22,027 nucleotides of DNA from Pleurobrachia bachei. Its lineage: Eukaryota; Ctenophora; Tentaculata; Cydippida; Pleurobrachiidae. Shown here piece by piece: positions 8,861 to 17,620 of the stretch. A program made the translations under genes and the position numbers. The notes below the pieces were generated by a model. The model had not been told where the DNA came from, ran no database searches, and saw only the letters and a program-made list of their open reading frames with translations. The stretch spans positions 1 to 22,027 of the forward strand of contig AVPN01000727.1 in the NCBI GenBank assembly GCA_000695325.1. The letters run 5' to 3'. Position 1 is the stretch's first letter. Each line of letters opens with the position of its first letter.

Positions 8861-8890
8861 CCAAATAACTACCGTTGTTGTGATTTGTAT

Positions 8891-9733
8891 GATTAAATTA
8901 AAAACTTTTGTCCAGAAAATAACGTCATACGACCGGCCGTTTTATGCCATTTTGGGAATTGTTAGCCAACTTCTTCTTCTTCTTTGGAGCAGATGGTATG
9001 ATGCCATATTTGGCGGTATACCATTATGCTTCCTAGACGGATTTGACGCTGCTGGGTAGTCAGGACCACTATTGGTGCGCGGTCGTGCCAACGGAAGGAG
9101 TGCTTGGATCATCTTGAAACCAAGTTACCAAATGCATATCACAGATAATGTAGTGCCTGACTATTTTTGAGTCTCATGATGAATTAACAGTTCATGTATT
9201 TATTGGACTAATTGAGAATCGCTGGATTTATTTGTCGACGAACCAGAATTTTCGGTGTGTTACACCATCATCAGTAGTAGCTAAAACATAGAACATTATT
9301 AGTCAAAATCGAAATTCAAAACAAAACAAACACACACTCTCTATATGCATATCCAAAAGTGTCCATAGCTATTTGGTTGGCCACATGGATGCCTAATGTG
9401 AGATCGACGTCGCGCGCGACTGAGATCGATCCTCACATATTGATATAGGCCTCCGCTCAGTTATTGATTTTAGGGCAAACTTGTTCCAAGACCTGGCTGC
9501 AAGGAACTACTGAACCGATTTACATCTCGTTTGTTGCCCCTGGCAGATAATTGTCTGTAGTTTTACGGAAAATACCCGCGAGTATCAGCATTTGAGAAAT
9601 AGTGGGTCAAAATTGACGCTAAACATGACCAATCTTTAAAGACCTGGCTGCAAGCTCCTATGCTATTCTCGGACAATCTGCGGGTACTGGGTGAATCGTC
9701 ATGGCCTTGTGAGTATGGGAAAATACCCGCCGA
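8891..9733. other. Non-coding stretch with a hammerhead-like relic and a GC-rich hairpin
   Basis: No credible exon. It holds a minus-strand CTGATGA-stem-GAAAA motif (9249-9274). It also has a hairpin at 9396-9438 around the perfect 12-bp palindrome GTCGCGCGCGAC (9409-9420). Two short direct repeats lie about 150 bp apart: AGACCTGGCTGCAAG near 9489 and 9640, and AAAATACCCGC near 9569 and 9719. The last pair hints at a degenerate tandem duplication. Confidence 0.5.
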
Positions 9734-11246
9734 TTCATCAAGCTTTCACTAGATCGCTCAGTGAGAAATATGGGCGGGATTAGAACTGAGGTGAGAGACC
9801 CCGCCCATCTTGTTTTGCTCAACGAGGGTCGAACAAGGTAACGCCCATCCATTAAAAGGGTAGTCACTATACTGTATTACTAGACTTAAAAGCTCTTGCT
9901 GGACTATGTTTCACCCCGAACATACCAAAAAAAACTCACCGAATAGTACTAGAGTGATTCATAATGATTGATCGTTGGATATTTCACAAAGAAAAACTAG
10001 TCAGAATGAGATGCGGCTTGTTTTAACGGATTGGGGAGACGAAATATAGTAGATTAGCGTATTGATTATCTGATTTTACGGTGAATAGCGATTTTTTGTG
10101 CCATTTTTGCAAAATTAGGTCGGGTAAGCGTCTCATTTTTCGTTTTTATGCTGCTAGGGTCAGAGAATCGTTTAAAATTGGCTGAAACCTTCCCTAATCG
10201 ATAGTGCCAGTGCCATCTAATCACAAAACATGCCTTTTGTTGCCAATTGGAAGCTAAATTTTTCGTAGGGTACCAAAAAAACTCGTAAAAATAAGAAAAT
10301 TTTGATCTGAAAAACAGTCGATTTGGAGATCTCGTTCAAAAACCGGTACCACATAAAGATAACGAATGATAACATGAATATTGTTGTTGATACACCTTAA
10401 TAATGGTTCAATCTAAGTTTTCCAGTGCTCCAAATCATAATTCATGCAAATTTGTTCTGGCAAGGGCTGTCAGAAGTCAAAAAACCGAAAAATAACACCA
10501 TTAAATAAAACCCTTGCCAGCGCCTAGTCTTAAATTTATATTCTTCTATTTTGGGCTCATTTTAAAGCTAAGACCATGGTTTAAGATATTGGTACGGTCC
10601 GATATCGTTAAACATTAAAATTTTAACGTCAGAACATGAAACGTGGCACCCTATTTTCTGAAATGAGATGCCAACCCTGACGACACTCGCTATTTCTGGC
10701 GTCAAGGTGGCTATTTATCTTCAACTGGAATATAAAAATTGTTTTCCAATAGCAAAATGTCCCTACTGAACGGTAGAACAGGTTTTATTTGGTATTGACT
10801 CGAAATTTGGGAGATAATAGCCAACGATCAATCATTATGAATCACCCTAGTATATGTATAGTGGTAACTGGTATAATACTGGTATCACGGTATACCGTGA
10901 GTGTTGTAGTGCCCACAGTTGTTGGATTAAGCACGTCATAATCTATGTCAATTTCAACCATTTAGAGAGAGTTGTGGTTCTAATAAACGACGCATCTAGA
11001 AGCTTCGAGTTCGACACTGTTTTACTCAAAATTGCCTGCATGATGTTTTGATACTCAACAAATGGCAAAAATAACAATACATGGGGGAGGTATTCTCCGT
11101 TCCTATACAAAAGTGAAAGAAAATGTCCCACCGCATAGGAATTGTGTGTTTGATCTTTTTTTCACGCTCCGCTTGGTTTCACATTGAAGCTGCACTCTAT
11201 TTCCCTCCGTAACTCGTCTATATATTATGCATTGTACTAACTTACC
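9734..11246. repeat. ~600-bp dispersed repeat, copy B, interrupted by a transposon
   Basis: Matches copy A (7294-7890) on both sides of the insertion at 9949-10850. Copy A reads ATAGTATATG at the insertion point. Here the same bases flank the transposon with the TA doubled, so copy A serves as the empty site. One further difference is a ~16-bp indel near 10920. Confidence 0.85.
9949..10850. mobile_element. 902-bp non-autonomous TA-target transposon
   Basis: Terminal inverted repeats of 30 bp (9949-9978 and 10821-10850) differ at one base and start CTAGRGTGATTCATAATG. The target duplication is TA (9947-9948 and 10851-10852), confirmed against the uninterrupted repeat copy. TA duplication points to the Tc1/mariner group or a relative. 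There is no transposase frame; the interior is AT-rich and non-coding. Its left ~144 bp recur inside the sulfotransferase intron. Confidence 0.88.
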
Positions 11247-11532
11247 TAAATATGTAAATGTAGTGTATAATATGTAGTGTAGGTATTGAGAGTCTGAACG
11301 ATTTTATTTACTCTCTGTCCATTCTTTGAGAGATTCAAATTTCAAGAAACCCAAAGTAAGAGGGCCCTTCGAGAGCATTATACCATTTAACCTGGCGCTA
11401 GTTAAATTCCGGTAAAATATATAAGTAGAGAAAGAAGTTTCAGGTATAATTATAAGTAGCGAGTAATTAAAGTAATATATTAACTGGTAATATTAAACCC
11501 ATCTCAAGCTGTTCTTCCTCTAAATGTTCAAG
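11247..11532. other. Non-coding stretch, nothing recognised
   Basis: AT-rich flank of the ~600-bp repeat, with no gene or element boundary I can support. Confidence 0.4.
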
Positions 11533-11554
11533 CTAATTGTTACTATTTTTAGAA

Positions 11555-11645
11555 CCAGGAAATACTGGTCCCTGATTGGCTGATAACCAGTCATGTTACC
11601 TAAATAACGAGTTCTGATTGGTTGTTTACTTGTATCGGTCGGTTC
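11555..11645 (+). mobile_element. CCAAT/E-box MITE, copy 5, between 22-bp direct repeats
   Basis: ATTGG at 11575-11579 and 11617-11621 keeps the 42-bp spacing. The E-box has decayed to CATGTT. The left terminus is shortened. The flanks are an identical 22-bp direct repeat (11533-11554 and 11646-11667; core TTGTTACTATTTTTAGAA), far longer than a normal MITE duplication. Confidence 0.8.
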
Positions 11646-11665
11646 CTAATTGTTACTATTTTTAG

Positions 11666-11737
11666 AATCCAGACGGGATCCCTCACCACCAGTAATTAAC
11701 GAAGTCTACCTAAAACGATGTAAACAGGGCCTCACAG
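11666..11737 (+). CDS. Candidate internal exon, 23 codons, function unknown
   Basis: Acceptor TATTTTTAG precedes and donor CACAG/GTGAAT follows. The frame between them (phase: two bases, 23 codons, one base) is open and reads SRRDPSPPVINEVYLKR then CKQGLT. It could belong to the plus-strand ankyrin gene whose exon lies at 15175. Its end phase does not fit that exon directly, so at least one exon would be missing between them. The evidence is only splice signals plus an open frame. Confidence 0.3.
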
Positions 11738-12583
11738 GTGAATAAACAGCATGTATGTAATTGGTTAACTAATTGGTTAATTAATTGATTAACTAATTAA
11801 CTTAATTGATTAATTAATTAACTTAATCATGTAATTATGATATAATGAGCATGTGGCTAAATGTACTTAAATGTGAAGCAGCTCTCCTGAATGTGTATCA
11901 CCTTGGAATAAAACAATATTTGGCTGTGCAATTTTTGTTACTTTTCAATTAAGTTATACATTAGGTTCACTATATGTATTCTTTTTATTGCCATTTCCAT
12001 TGCCAAGGATAGTATGTGCATGCGAAACTTATTGAAATGGTTTGTTAAGCATCTAAAGCATCTACAACTAAGTGATGCCGGGGTCACACATTGAATTGAG
12101 ATGATTAAATAAAAAAGCAAGATGTGCAAGATAAAAATATAAGCAAAAGTACTCCTAGCTGTGTCTGGCATACGAACTTGTCGTTGAGTAACTGTAAGGG
12201 GTGTGGACAAATACGAACACTGTTATGTCCGGGACACCGGACACAGCTGAAACCACTCACTAGCATTAGGCACTGTCAGGCCAATGCTCTGACCACAGTT
12301 CTCGGGCGCTGACAGAGTAGGCACAACAATTGTGGTGTGTACAAGGACAGGGTGTTTCGCAATACCGGATGTTTCACCATAGTTTCACGTCAGTTTAAGA
12401 CTGGCTCATTATATTTTAAGGAGATAGTTCGGTCAATATATCTTATTGAGAGAAAGGGAAGGGGGTGGGGGGGTAAAATTCACAAAGAAGAGAATCTGAA
12501 TCTGATTGCCCAAAAAGGGGAGATGCATGTATACAAAATGTTGTACGGCAAATGCTGTTTACTGAATCAGAAAAGCGTATTTT
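11738..12583. other. Non-coding stretch with TTAATTAA-rich tract
   Basis: 11759-11826 is an irregular TTAATTGATTAAC tract. At 12226-12243 there is a 7-bp perfect hairpin, TGTCCGG-GACA-CCGGACA. A plus-strand frame at 12337-12585 has no recognisable protein features. Confidence 0.45.
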
Positions 12584-13056
12584 AAAGTACACAAATGAAC
12601 GTGCTTGCTTGTTTTGTATTGTCGTATGGTATATATGTGACTTGTGCAACGCTGATATATCGTGAGCTGAATGTGCAACATCTGAAGCAAGAGCTACCAT
12701 GTAGCAACTATATACCGAATAGAAGCAATGCTGATGACAATCGTTGATCAGTGATCACAACACAACAAGTCTTGTTGAGTAAAATCTAAATCATGTGTTG
12801 TTGCTCAGGGTACGCGGACTGGACCCCTAAGAGGCACCATCGACCCCAAGCCTTGGCCCGAGAACGACCTATTTAGTGCACACCACGCGTTTAGTACCAC
12901 ACGTCTACCAAGAAAGGGATTTCAGTAGAATGTATATGGAACAACAATTCAACAATTGTTGCCATGGAAACTCAAAAGTTTAACAGAATGGCAGAGTGAA
13001 CGATTTTTTATTGTACAGAGAACCCGACATGATGTAACTGTAGATAAATGTAAATA

Positions 13057-13959
13057 TTAGGTCATCCAGTATTGATTGTCGTTTGGCTTTTATGGAAAAA
13101 TTATTTGAGATAGAGCAAAATGGATTTCACCACCGTTTTTCTCGTGCAATTTTAGATTGGAATATGATGCCTGATAATGGTATATGATTGTTCTCGGTTC
13201 CTACCAGGCTATTTTCTCTACCCCATTCTTGTTGCTGCTGCACGGGGTTACCAATGTTCTTTAAACGCTTCTGGAAGAAAACTGGTACAGTTTCTTCAGC
13301 TCCCGTAGTGCTCAATCGATAGACAATTGTCTAAGGATGAGATATGTTTGCGATTTGGGTCTCTACGGGTTGACTTGTATCCTCTAGAACAGTAAATGTA
13401 GCATAAAAAAGCGAAAAAGTGCAAAAATTTGGGTCTGTTTTACGGGTACGTTCGAAAACGTCAACAAATCGCTTTTTCAAGTCAACCAATCACATAATTG
13501 GGTTCACTACGTCTTAGAACTATCTTTTACTGCGGAGTTTTTGATATCAAGCCAATCCTGATGAGACCCGGAAATGAAAGTTTCTAATTTTGACCGAAAA
13601 TTTTTGACGGCACATTTCTAAGTGACAAAATAAAGATAGGATCTTTTATTACATCTTAAACGACAGATAATTGTCCAATGAACAAGCTTGATGCAACAAA
13701 ACATCACTCAGGTACCATTTTCAAGAAGTACAGAAGCTTTAGTACTAAAACTCGAAAATCGCGATTTTTCATATGCAGCAGCAACGAGAGTGGGTTAGAG
13801 AAAATACCCTGGTGGGAACCGAGAAAAGCCATATGCCAATATCAGGCATCATATTCCGATCCAAAATTTGACGAGAAAAACAGTGCTGAAGTCTATTTTG
13901 CTCTATCTAAAATTATTTTTCCGTAAAAGCCAAACGACAATCAATACTGGATGACCTAA
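13057..13959. mobile_element. 903-bp TA-target foldback MITE
   Basis: The ends TTAGGTCATCCAGTATTG and its inverse are perfect for about 35 bp. The inverted repeats then stay recognisable for about 190 bp on each side (to near 13242), with weaker pairing further in. The target duplication is TA (13055-13056, 13960-13961), and copy 2 of the host segment shows the empty site GTAAATAGGTTC. The termini resemble mariner-type ends (TTAGGT). There is no transposase. The two arms differ at many positions inside, so this is not a recent perfect palindrome. Confidence 0.88.
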
Positions 13960-14086
13960 TAGGTTCAATTTCAGTCTGAATGGGGTTTGGAGACTCTGGC
14001 TCGCCAACCATCTATATATCTTTTGGAGGTATATAAATGTTGTAAATATTAATCTTTAGTTTGAAGACCAGAAAATACTCGAGTTT

Positions 14087-14273
14087 TAACTTTTTGGACA
14101 AGGTTCAGGAACTGTATCATCCCATAATCGTTCTAGCGAACATTTAGTTTGGTTCTGCGTAAGACCGCATGACGTACCGGGTGACCTGTCAAGTGTCAGC
14201 GCGAATATCTTACCACTCTCAACGCTCCACTTCTGAGCGAAGCGGATGAGAATGGGTCAGCGTGATGCCTGAC
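14087..14273 (+). other. Near-invariant ~170-bp block inside the duplicated segment
   Basis: Between the two segment copies this block (copy 2 about 15987-16177) differs at about one position, while the preceding ~120 bp differ at roughly one base in twelve. It contains an 8-bp inverted pair, AGTGTCAG/CTGACACT, enclosing a smaller hairpin GCTC-CACTTCT-GAGC. It may be a conserved structured RNA or a gene-conversion patch. No known RNA family is recognised. Confidence 0.4.
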
Positions 14274-14492
14274 ACTAGGGGTGAAGCTGTAATTTCAGAA
14301 TAACAAAATTAACATGGTTTAGCAGTTCTTGTAAACATAATTAACAGAATTGAGTCGATGAAATAACACAAATAACATTCAGCACACTCAAATATAAAGA
14401 GGGGACCCTTATGTATTAAATTTAGCTTCTCCGCTCTTTGTAAAAGCTCATATTTAGCAATTACTCTCTCCTCCCCTCTTATGGTCGTTATA

Positions 14493-14575
14493 CAGTTGGA
14501 CCCCGATTTACCGGGATCCTTGGGGGAAGCCATTTTGCCCGGTAAATCGGGGCCACTTAAATCGGGGTCTGACTG
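14493..14575. mobile_element. 83-bp pogo/Tigger-like MITE
   Basis: Ends CAGTTGGACCCCGATTTA and TAAATCGGGGTCTGACTG match at 16 of 18 inverted positions. The flanking duplication is TA (14491-14492, 14576-14577). Copy 2 of the segment has the empty site GTCGTTATATTACAAC. CAGT...GACCCCG ends with a TA target are typical of pogo-group elements. A partial relative (GGTAAATCGGGGGCC) lies near 17411-17425. Confidence 0.88.
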
Positions 14576-14641
14576 TATTACAACTCAGGAAATGGCAAAT
14601 TACCTGACAAATTTTATAACGGGACATATGTATATTATTTA

Positions 14642-15115
14642 AAGTGAGAGTGGACCGAATCAGAATTGAACAAGTTTGTTGTAGGTAGTAGAGATTTGCT
14701 TTCTGAGCATTTTGCTTTTTTGTCGCTCAAAATCGACCCACCCATCAGTGAGATATATTTGTTATGTTGGGAGAACTCATATTTAATCAGTATGTAAAAA
14801 ACAGAAAATAAACAATCTTGGTGTTTTACTAAAGCATTCTAAATATCAGAATTGAGATTAACATGTCCATACACAGAAGCAGGGCAATGCAAGCCAGCAC
14901 ATCTTAAATTTAAAGAATGTGTTAGTAAAACACAAGGATTGTTTCTATCCTGTTTGATAAATATTGATCCAGCAGGAATTCTCCCAACATAACAATTAAT
15001 GTATCTCAGTGATGGGTGGGTCGATTTTGAGCGGCAAAAACGCAAAATGCTCAGAAAGCAAATCTCTACTACCTACAACAAACGTGTCCAATTCTGATTC
15101 GGTCCACTCTCACTT
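14642..15115. mobile_element. 474-bp palindromic TA-target MITE
   Basis: Starts AAGTGAGAGTGGACCGAATC and ends with its inverse. TA flanks both sides (14640-14641, 15116-15117). The inverted arms run almost to the centre near 14880: outer arms about 140 bp, and inner blocks (AACAATC then TTGTGTTTTACTAA) also mirrored. It could fold into one long hairpin. The open frame across it (minus, 14839-15045) is a by-product. Confidence 0.85.
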
Positions 15116-15174
15116 TAATACATTGGGATAATTCTCACCGAGAACTTCCCTGTCCAACAAATTGTCTCTGACAG

Positions 15175-15363
15175 GTGAAATCTCTGCGTTGTAAGGCCAT
15201 GGTGGACCCTACCACAGAGCATGGAGGGGTTACAATGTTACAGCTAGCATCCCAACGAGGCCACATATCCCTAATACATTATCTGCTGGAGACATACTCA
15301 GTAGACGATATCAATAGAGGCACTACAGTGGGAGGCAATACAGCCCTACACTTCGCCGCACAG
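15175..15363 (+). CDS. Ankyrin-repeat exon (plus strand), 63 codons, phase 0 to 0
   Basis: Follows the acceptor GTCTCTGACAG and ends at CAG/GTAAAC. The reading shows ankyrin signatures: GGVTMLQLASQRGHISLIHY then LL, and further on GGNTALHFAAQ, matching the consensus G-TPLHLAA--GH--IV--LL. Ankyrin repeats bind other proteins; the partner is unknown. The symmetric phase lets the exon be inserted or skipped without shifting the frame. I could not place the other exons. Repeats fill both sides, so this may be a stranded fragment, or one exon of a gene with long transposon-filled introns. The module resembles the minus-strand gene at 19610-20099, so a paralogue is likely. Confidence 0.65.
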
Positions 15364-15385
15364 GTAAACAACACCAGGTGGGCCG

Positions 15386-16504
15386 AAGTACACAAATGAA
15401 CGTGCTTGCTTGTTTTGTATTGTCGTATGGTATATGTGACTTGTGCAACGCTGATATATCGAGTGAGCTGAATGTGCAACATCTGAAGCAAGAGCTACCA
15501 TATGTAGCTACTATATACCGAATAGAAGCAATGCTGATGACAATCGTTGATCAGTGATCACAACACAACAAGTCTTGTTGAGTAAAATCTAAATCATGTG
15601 TTGTTGCTCAGGGTACGCGGACTGGACCCCTAAGAGGCACCATCGACCCCAAGCCTTGGCCCGAGAACGACCTATTTAGTGCACACCACGCGTTTTGTAC
15701 CACACGTCTACCAAGAAAGGGATTTCAGTAGAATGTTACCATATGGAACAACAATTCAACAATTGTTGCCATGGAAACTCAAAAGTTCAACAGAAAAGTG
15801 GACGATTTTTTATTGTACAGAGAACCCGACATGATGTAGATATATGTTAGACAAATGTAAATAGGTTCAATTTGAGTCAGAATGGGGTTTGGAGACTCTG
15901 GCTCGCCAACCATCTATGTATCTTTTGGTGGAGTATAAATGTTGTAAATATTAATCTTTAGTTTGAAGACCAGAAAATGTTTGGGTTTTAACTTTTTGGA
16001 CAAGGTTCAGGAACTGCATCATCCCATAATCGTTCTAGCGAACATTTAGTTTGGTTCTGCGTAAGACCGCATGACGTACCGGGTGACCTGTCAAGTGTCA
16101 GCGCGAATATCTTACCACTCTCAACGCTCCACTTCTGAGCGAAGCGGATGAGAATGGGTCAGCGTGATGCCTGACAGGGGTGATGTCTCTTTGTTCGACC
16201 CTCAAAAGAGTTTGAACAAAGCAAGGATGAGAGCCGTGATTTCAGAATAACAAGATGAAGACGACAAATATAGTTTAGCAGTTCTTGTAAACAGAATTAA
16301 CAGAATTAACAGTCGACGAAATGACGAATAACATTCAGCGCACTCAAATATAAAGAGGGGACCCTTAGTGAATTTAAATACTCTATGAAAAAGCTCTTAT
16401 TTATCAATTACTCTCTTCTGATCCCCTCTTATGGTCGTTATATTACAACTCAGGAAATGGCAAATTACCTGACAAATTTTATAACGGGACATATGTATAT
16501 TATT
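15386..16504 (+). repeat. ~1.1-kb segment, copy 2 (uninterrupted)
   Basis: Direct-repeat partner of 12584-14639. It begins about 22 bp after the ankyrin exon's donor site, so it lies in that gene's intron if the gene is real. It provides empty sites for the 903-bp and 83-bp insertions of copy 1. It includes the extra tract with TTTGTTCGACCCTC and TTTGAACAAAGC near 16190-16221. Confidence 0.85.
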
Positions 16505-17126
16505 GAACTTCATATTTTGTAGTTTAGTGTACTATCTGAAATACTCTGGTAGTCGCAGTCTTAGTTTACGAGCAGAAAACTTGGTCTCGACTGAATTTTT
16601 GACCACCAAGCCAAGTAAGAGTTCTATGGGACTATTGAAATTATTAAAGGTATTCAAAAGAAAGAGAAGCTCAATTTTACTCCCCACTCTTACTTCGTGG
16701 GTCACAAGTTACTTATATTACTTAACTCTCTCCCTTCTTAGTCTTAAGACCTAAGATGAAATAATAATTATCTCCCGTTGGTAAATAAGCTAAGATTATT
16801 AGTTAAAAGTCAACGGAAAAACAAATACAAAAGGAAATGTTAACATGGAAATCAATTATAAGAACATTCAGCAGGATTAAAATAAATTTCTGACAGCACA
16901 CGAAGCCGAACAAGATATGAGTTTGAACATCTGTTAATGTTATATATCTGACCACTCCCACTTTTATATTTAAACGAGTTTTATCATCTCACAGACACAG
17001 TTGAGAACCTTCGAGAGTAATCCACGCAGCTTTTAGTAGAGTAGTGTTTACACCCTTTACTTTTAGGTGTTAGGATCATCCAATAAAATGCAGTTGCAGA
17101 GAACCTTCGAAACAAAACACCGTGGT
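16505..17126. other. Non-coding stretch, one weak exon-like frame
   Basis: A plus-strand open frame at 16503-16754 includes an acceptor-like GTCTTAG and a donor-like AAAG/GTATTC. Its residues show no family signature and its phase does not match the ankyrin exon at 15175. Nothing else is recognised. Confidence 0.35.
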
Positions 17127-17228
17127 CAGGAACCGATCATCTAATCAGGAAATACTGGTCCCTGATTGGCTGATAACCAGTCACATGACCTAAATAACGA
17201 GTTCTGATTGGTTGTTTACTTGTACCTG
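17127..17228 (+). mobile_element. CCAAT/E-box MITE, copy 6, with near-8-bp target duplication
   Basis: Starts CAGGAACC and ends TGTACCTG. The flanks ACCGTGGT (17119-17126) and ACCGGGGT (17229-17236) match at 7 of 8 bases. ATTGG at 17165-17169 and 17207-17211 keeps the 42-bp spacing. The E-box has become CACATG. Confidence 0.8.
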
Positions 17229-17550
17229 ACCGGGGTACTTTCAGGTGTGATCAGAATGATCCATATTTCTGCTCGACTCAAACACATTATCGTAGCTAAA
17301 GCACCGTTCTATCGATTCCTGAAACTTCACTTTCCTGGAAATACTGAGTGATGGGTTTTGTAAATCTGGCTCAAATATGGTTAGTTTTCTACAACTTATT
17401 CATCCTTCTGGTAAATCGGGGGCCGGTAAATACTAAATAAGGGTTTTACTTTACAGTGAAAAAACGCTGAGCTCTAATTGGAGTAGAAGTGTGGTTATAG
17501 AGTCGAGGCACCCCAATGTGAGTTATCAAGACAGAGAGAGATGTCATGTT

Positions 17551-17620
17551 TTAACCCTCCCTTAACAGTCTAGCTAGGCAAAGAGAGAGAGGGAAGGGCC
17601 GGAAGAGGGAGGGAGTGGTC
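17551..17620 (-). CDS. Possible terminal exon of the ankyrin gene
   Basis: Acceptor GAGTCATTGCAG in the right phase opens 22 codons (TTPSLFRPFPLSLC and on) ending at TAA (17551-17553). The residues are not distinctive and overlap a CT-rich tract, and no poly(A) signal was found nearby. The true last exon may lie elsewhere. Confidence 0.3.

Larger units (their letters stand above)
8009..8890 (+). mobile_element. Tandem hammerhead-ribozyme element (retrozyme-like)
   Basis: Two direct units of 427 bp, 8009-8435 and 8464-8890, repeat with a period of 455 bp and differ at roughly ten positions. A 28-bp spacer (8436-8463) separates them. Each unit carries one hammerhead core about 30 nt before its end. 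Cleavage at both cores would release a 455-nt RNA with the 5'-hydroxyl and cyclic-phosphate ends that suit ligation into a circle. Metazoan retrozymes are known as small non-coding retroelements in tandem copies with type I hammerheads, and are thought to borrow the reverse transcriptase of Penelope-like elements. No protein is encoded here. The assignment rests on the motif plus the tandem layout. Activity is untested. Confidence 0.8.
12584..14639 (+). repeat. ~1.1-kb segment, copy 1, carrying two insertions
   Basis: Starts AAGTACACAAATGAACGTGC and ends GGGACATATGTATATTATT. It matches copy 2 (15386-16504) in the same orientation, once two TA-target insertions (13057-13959 and 14493-14575) are set aside. 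A third element (14642-15115) sits exactly at its right edge. A 50-60-bp tract in copy 2 (around 16173-16235) is mostly missing here. No coding capacity, no terminal inverted repeats. Confidence 0.85.

Noticed and set aside
12731-12737. CTGATGA in both segment copies (also 15534-15540) as a hammerhead
   Set aside because: No GAAA after a stem II and no closing helix; only an unrelated TTGATCA inverted pair follows.
13558-13564. CTGATGA followed by GAAA inside the 903-bp MITE
   Set aside because: The bases between cannot pair as stem II and no stem I or III forms.
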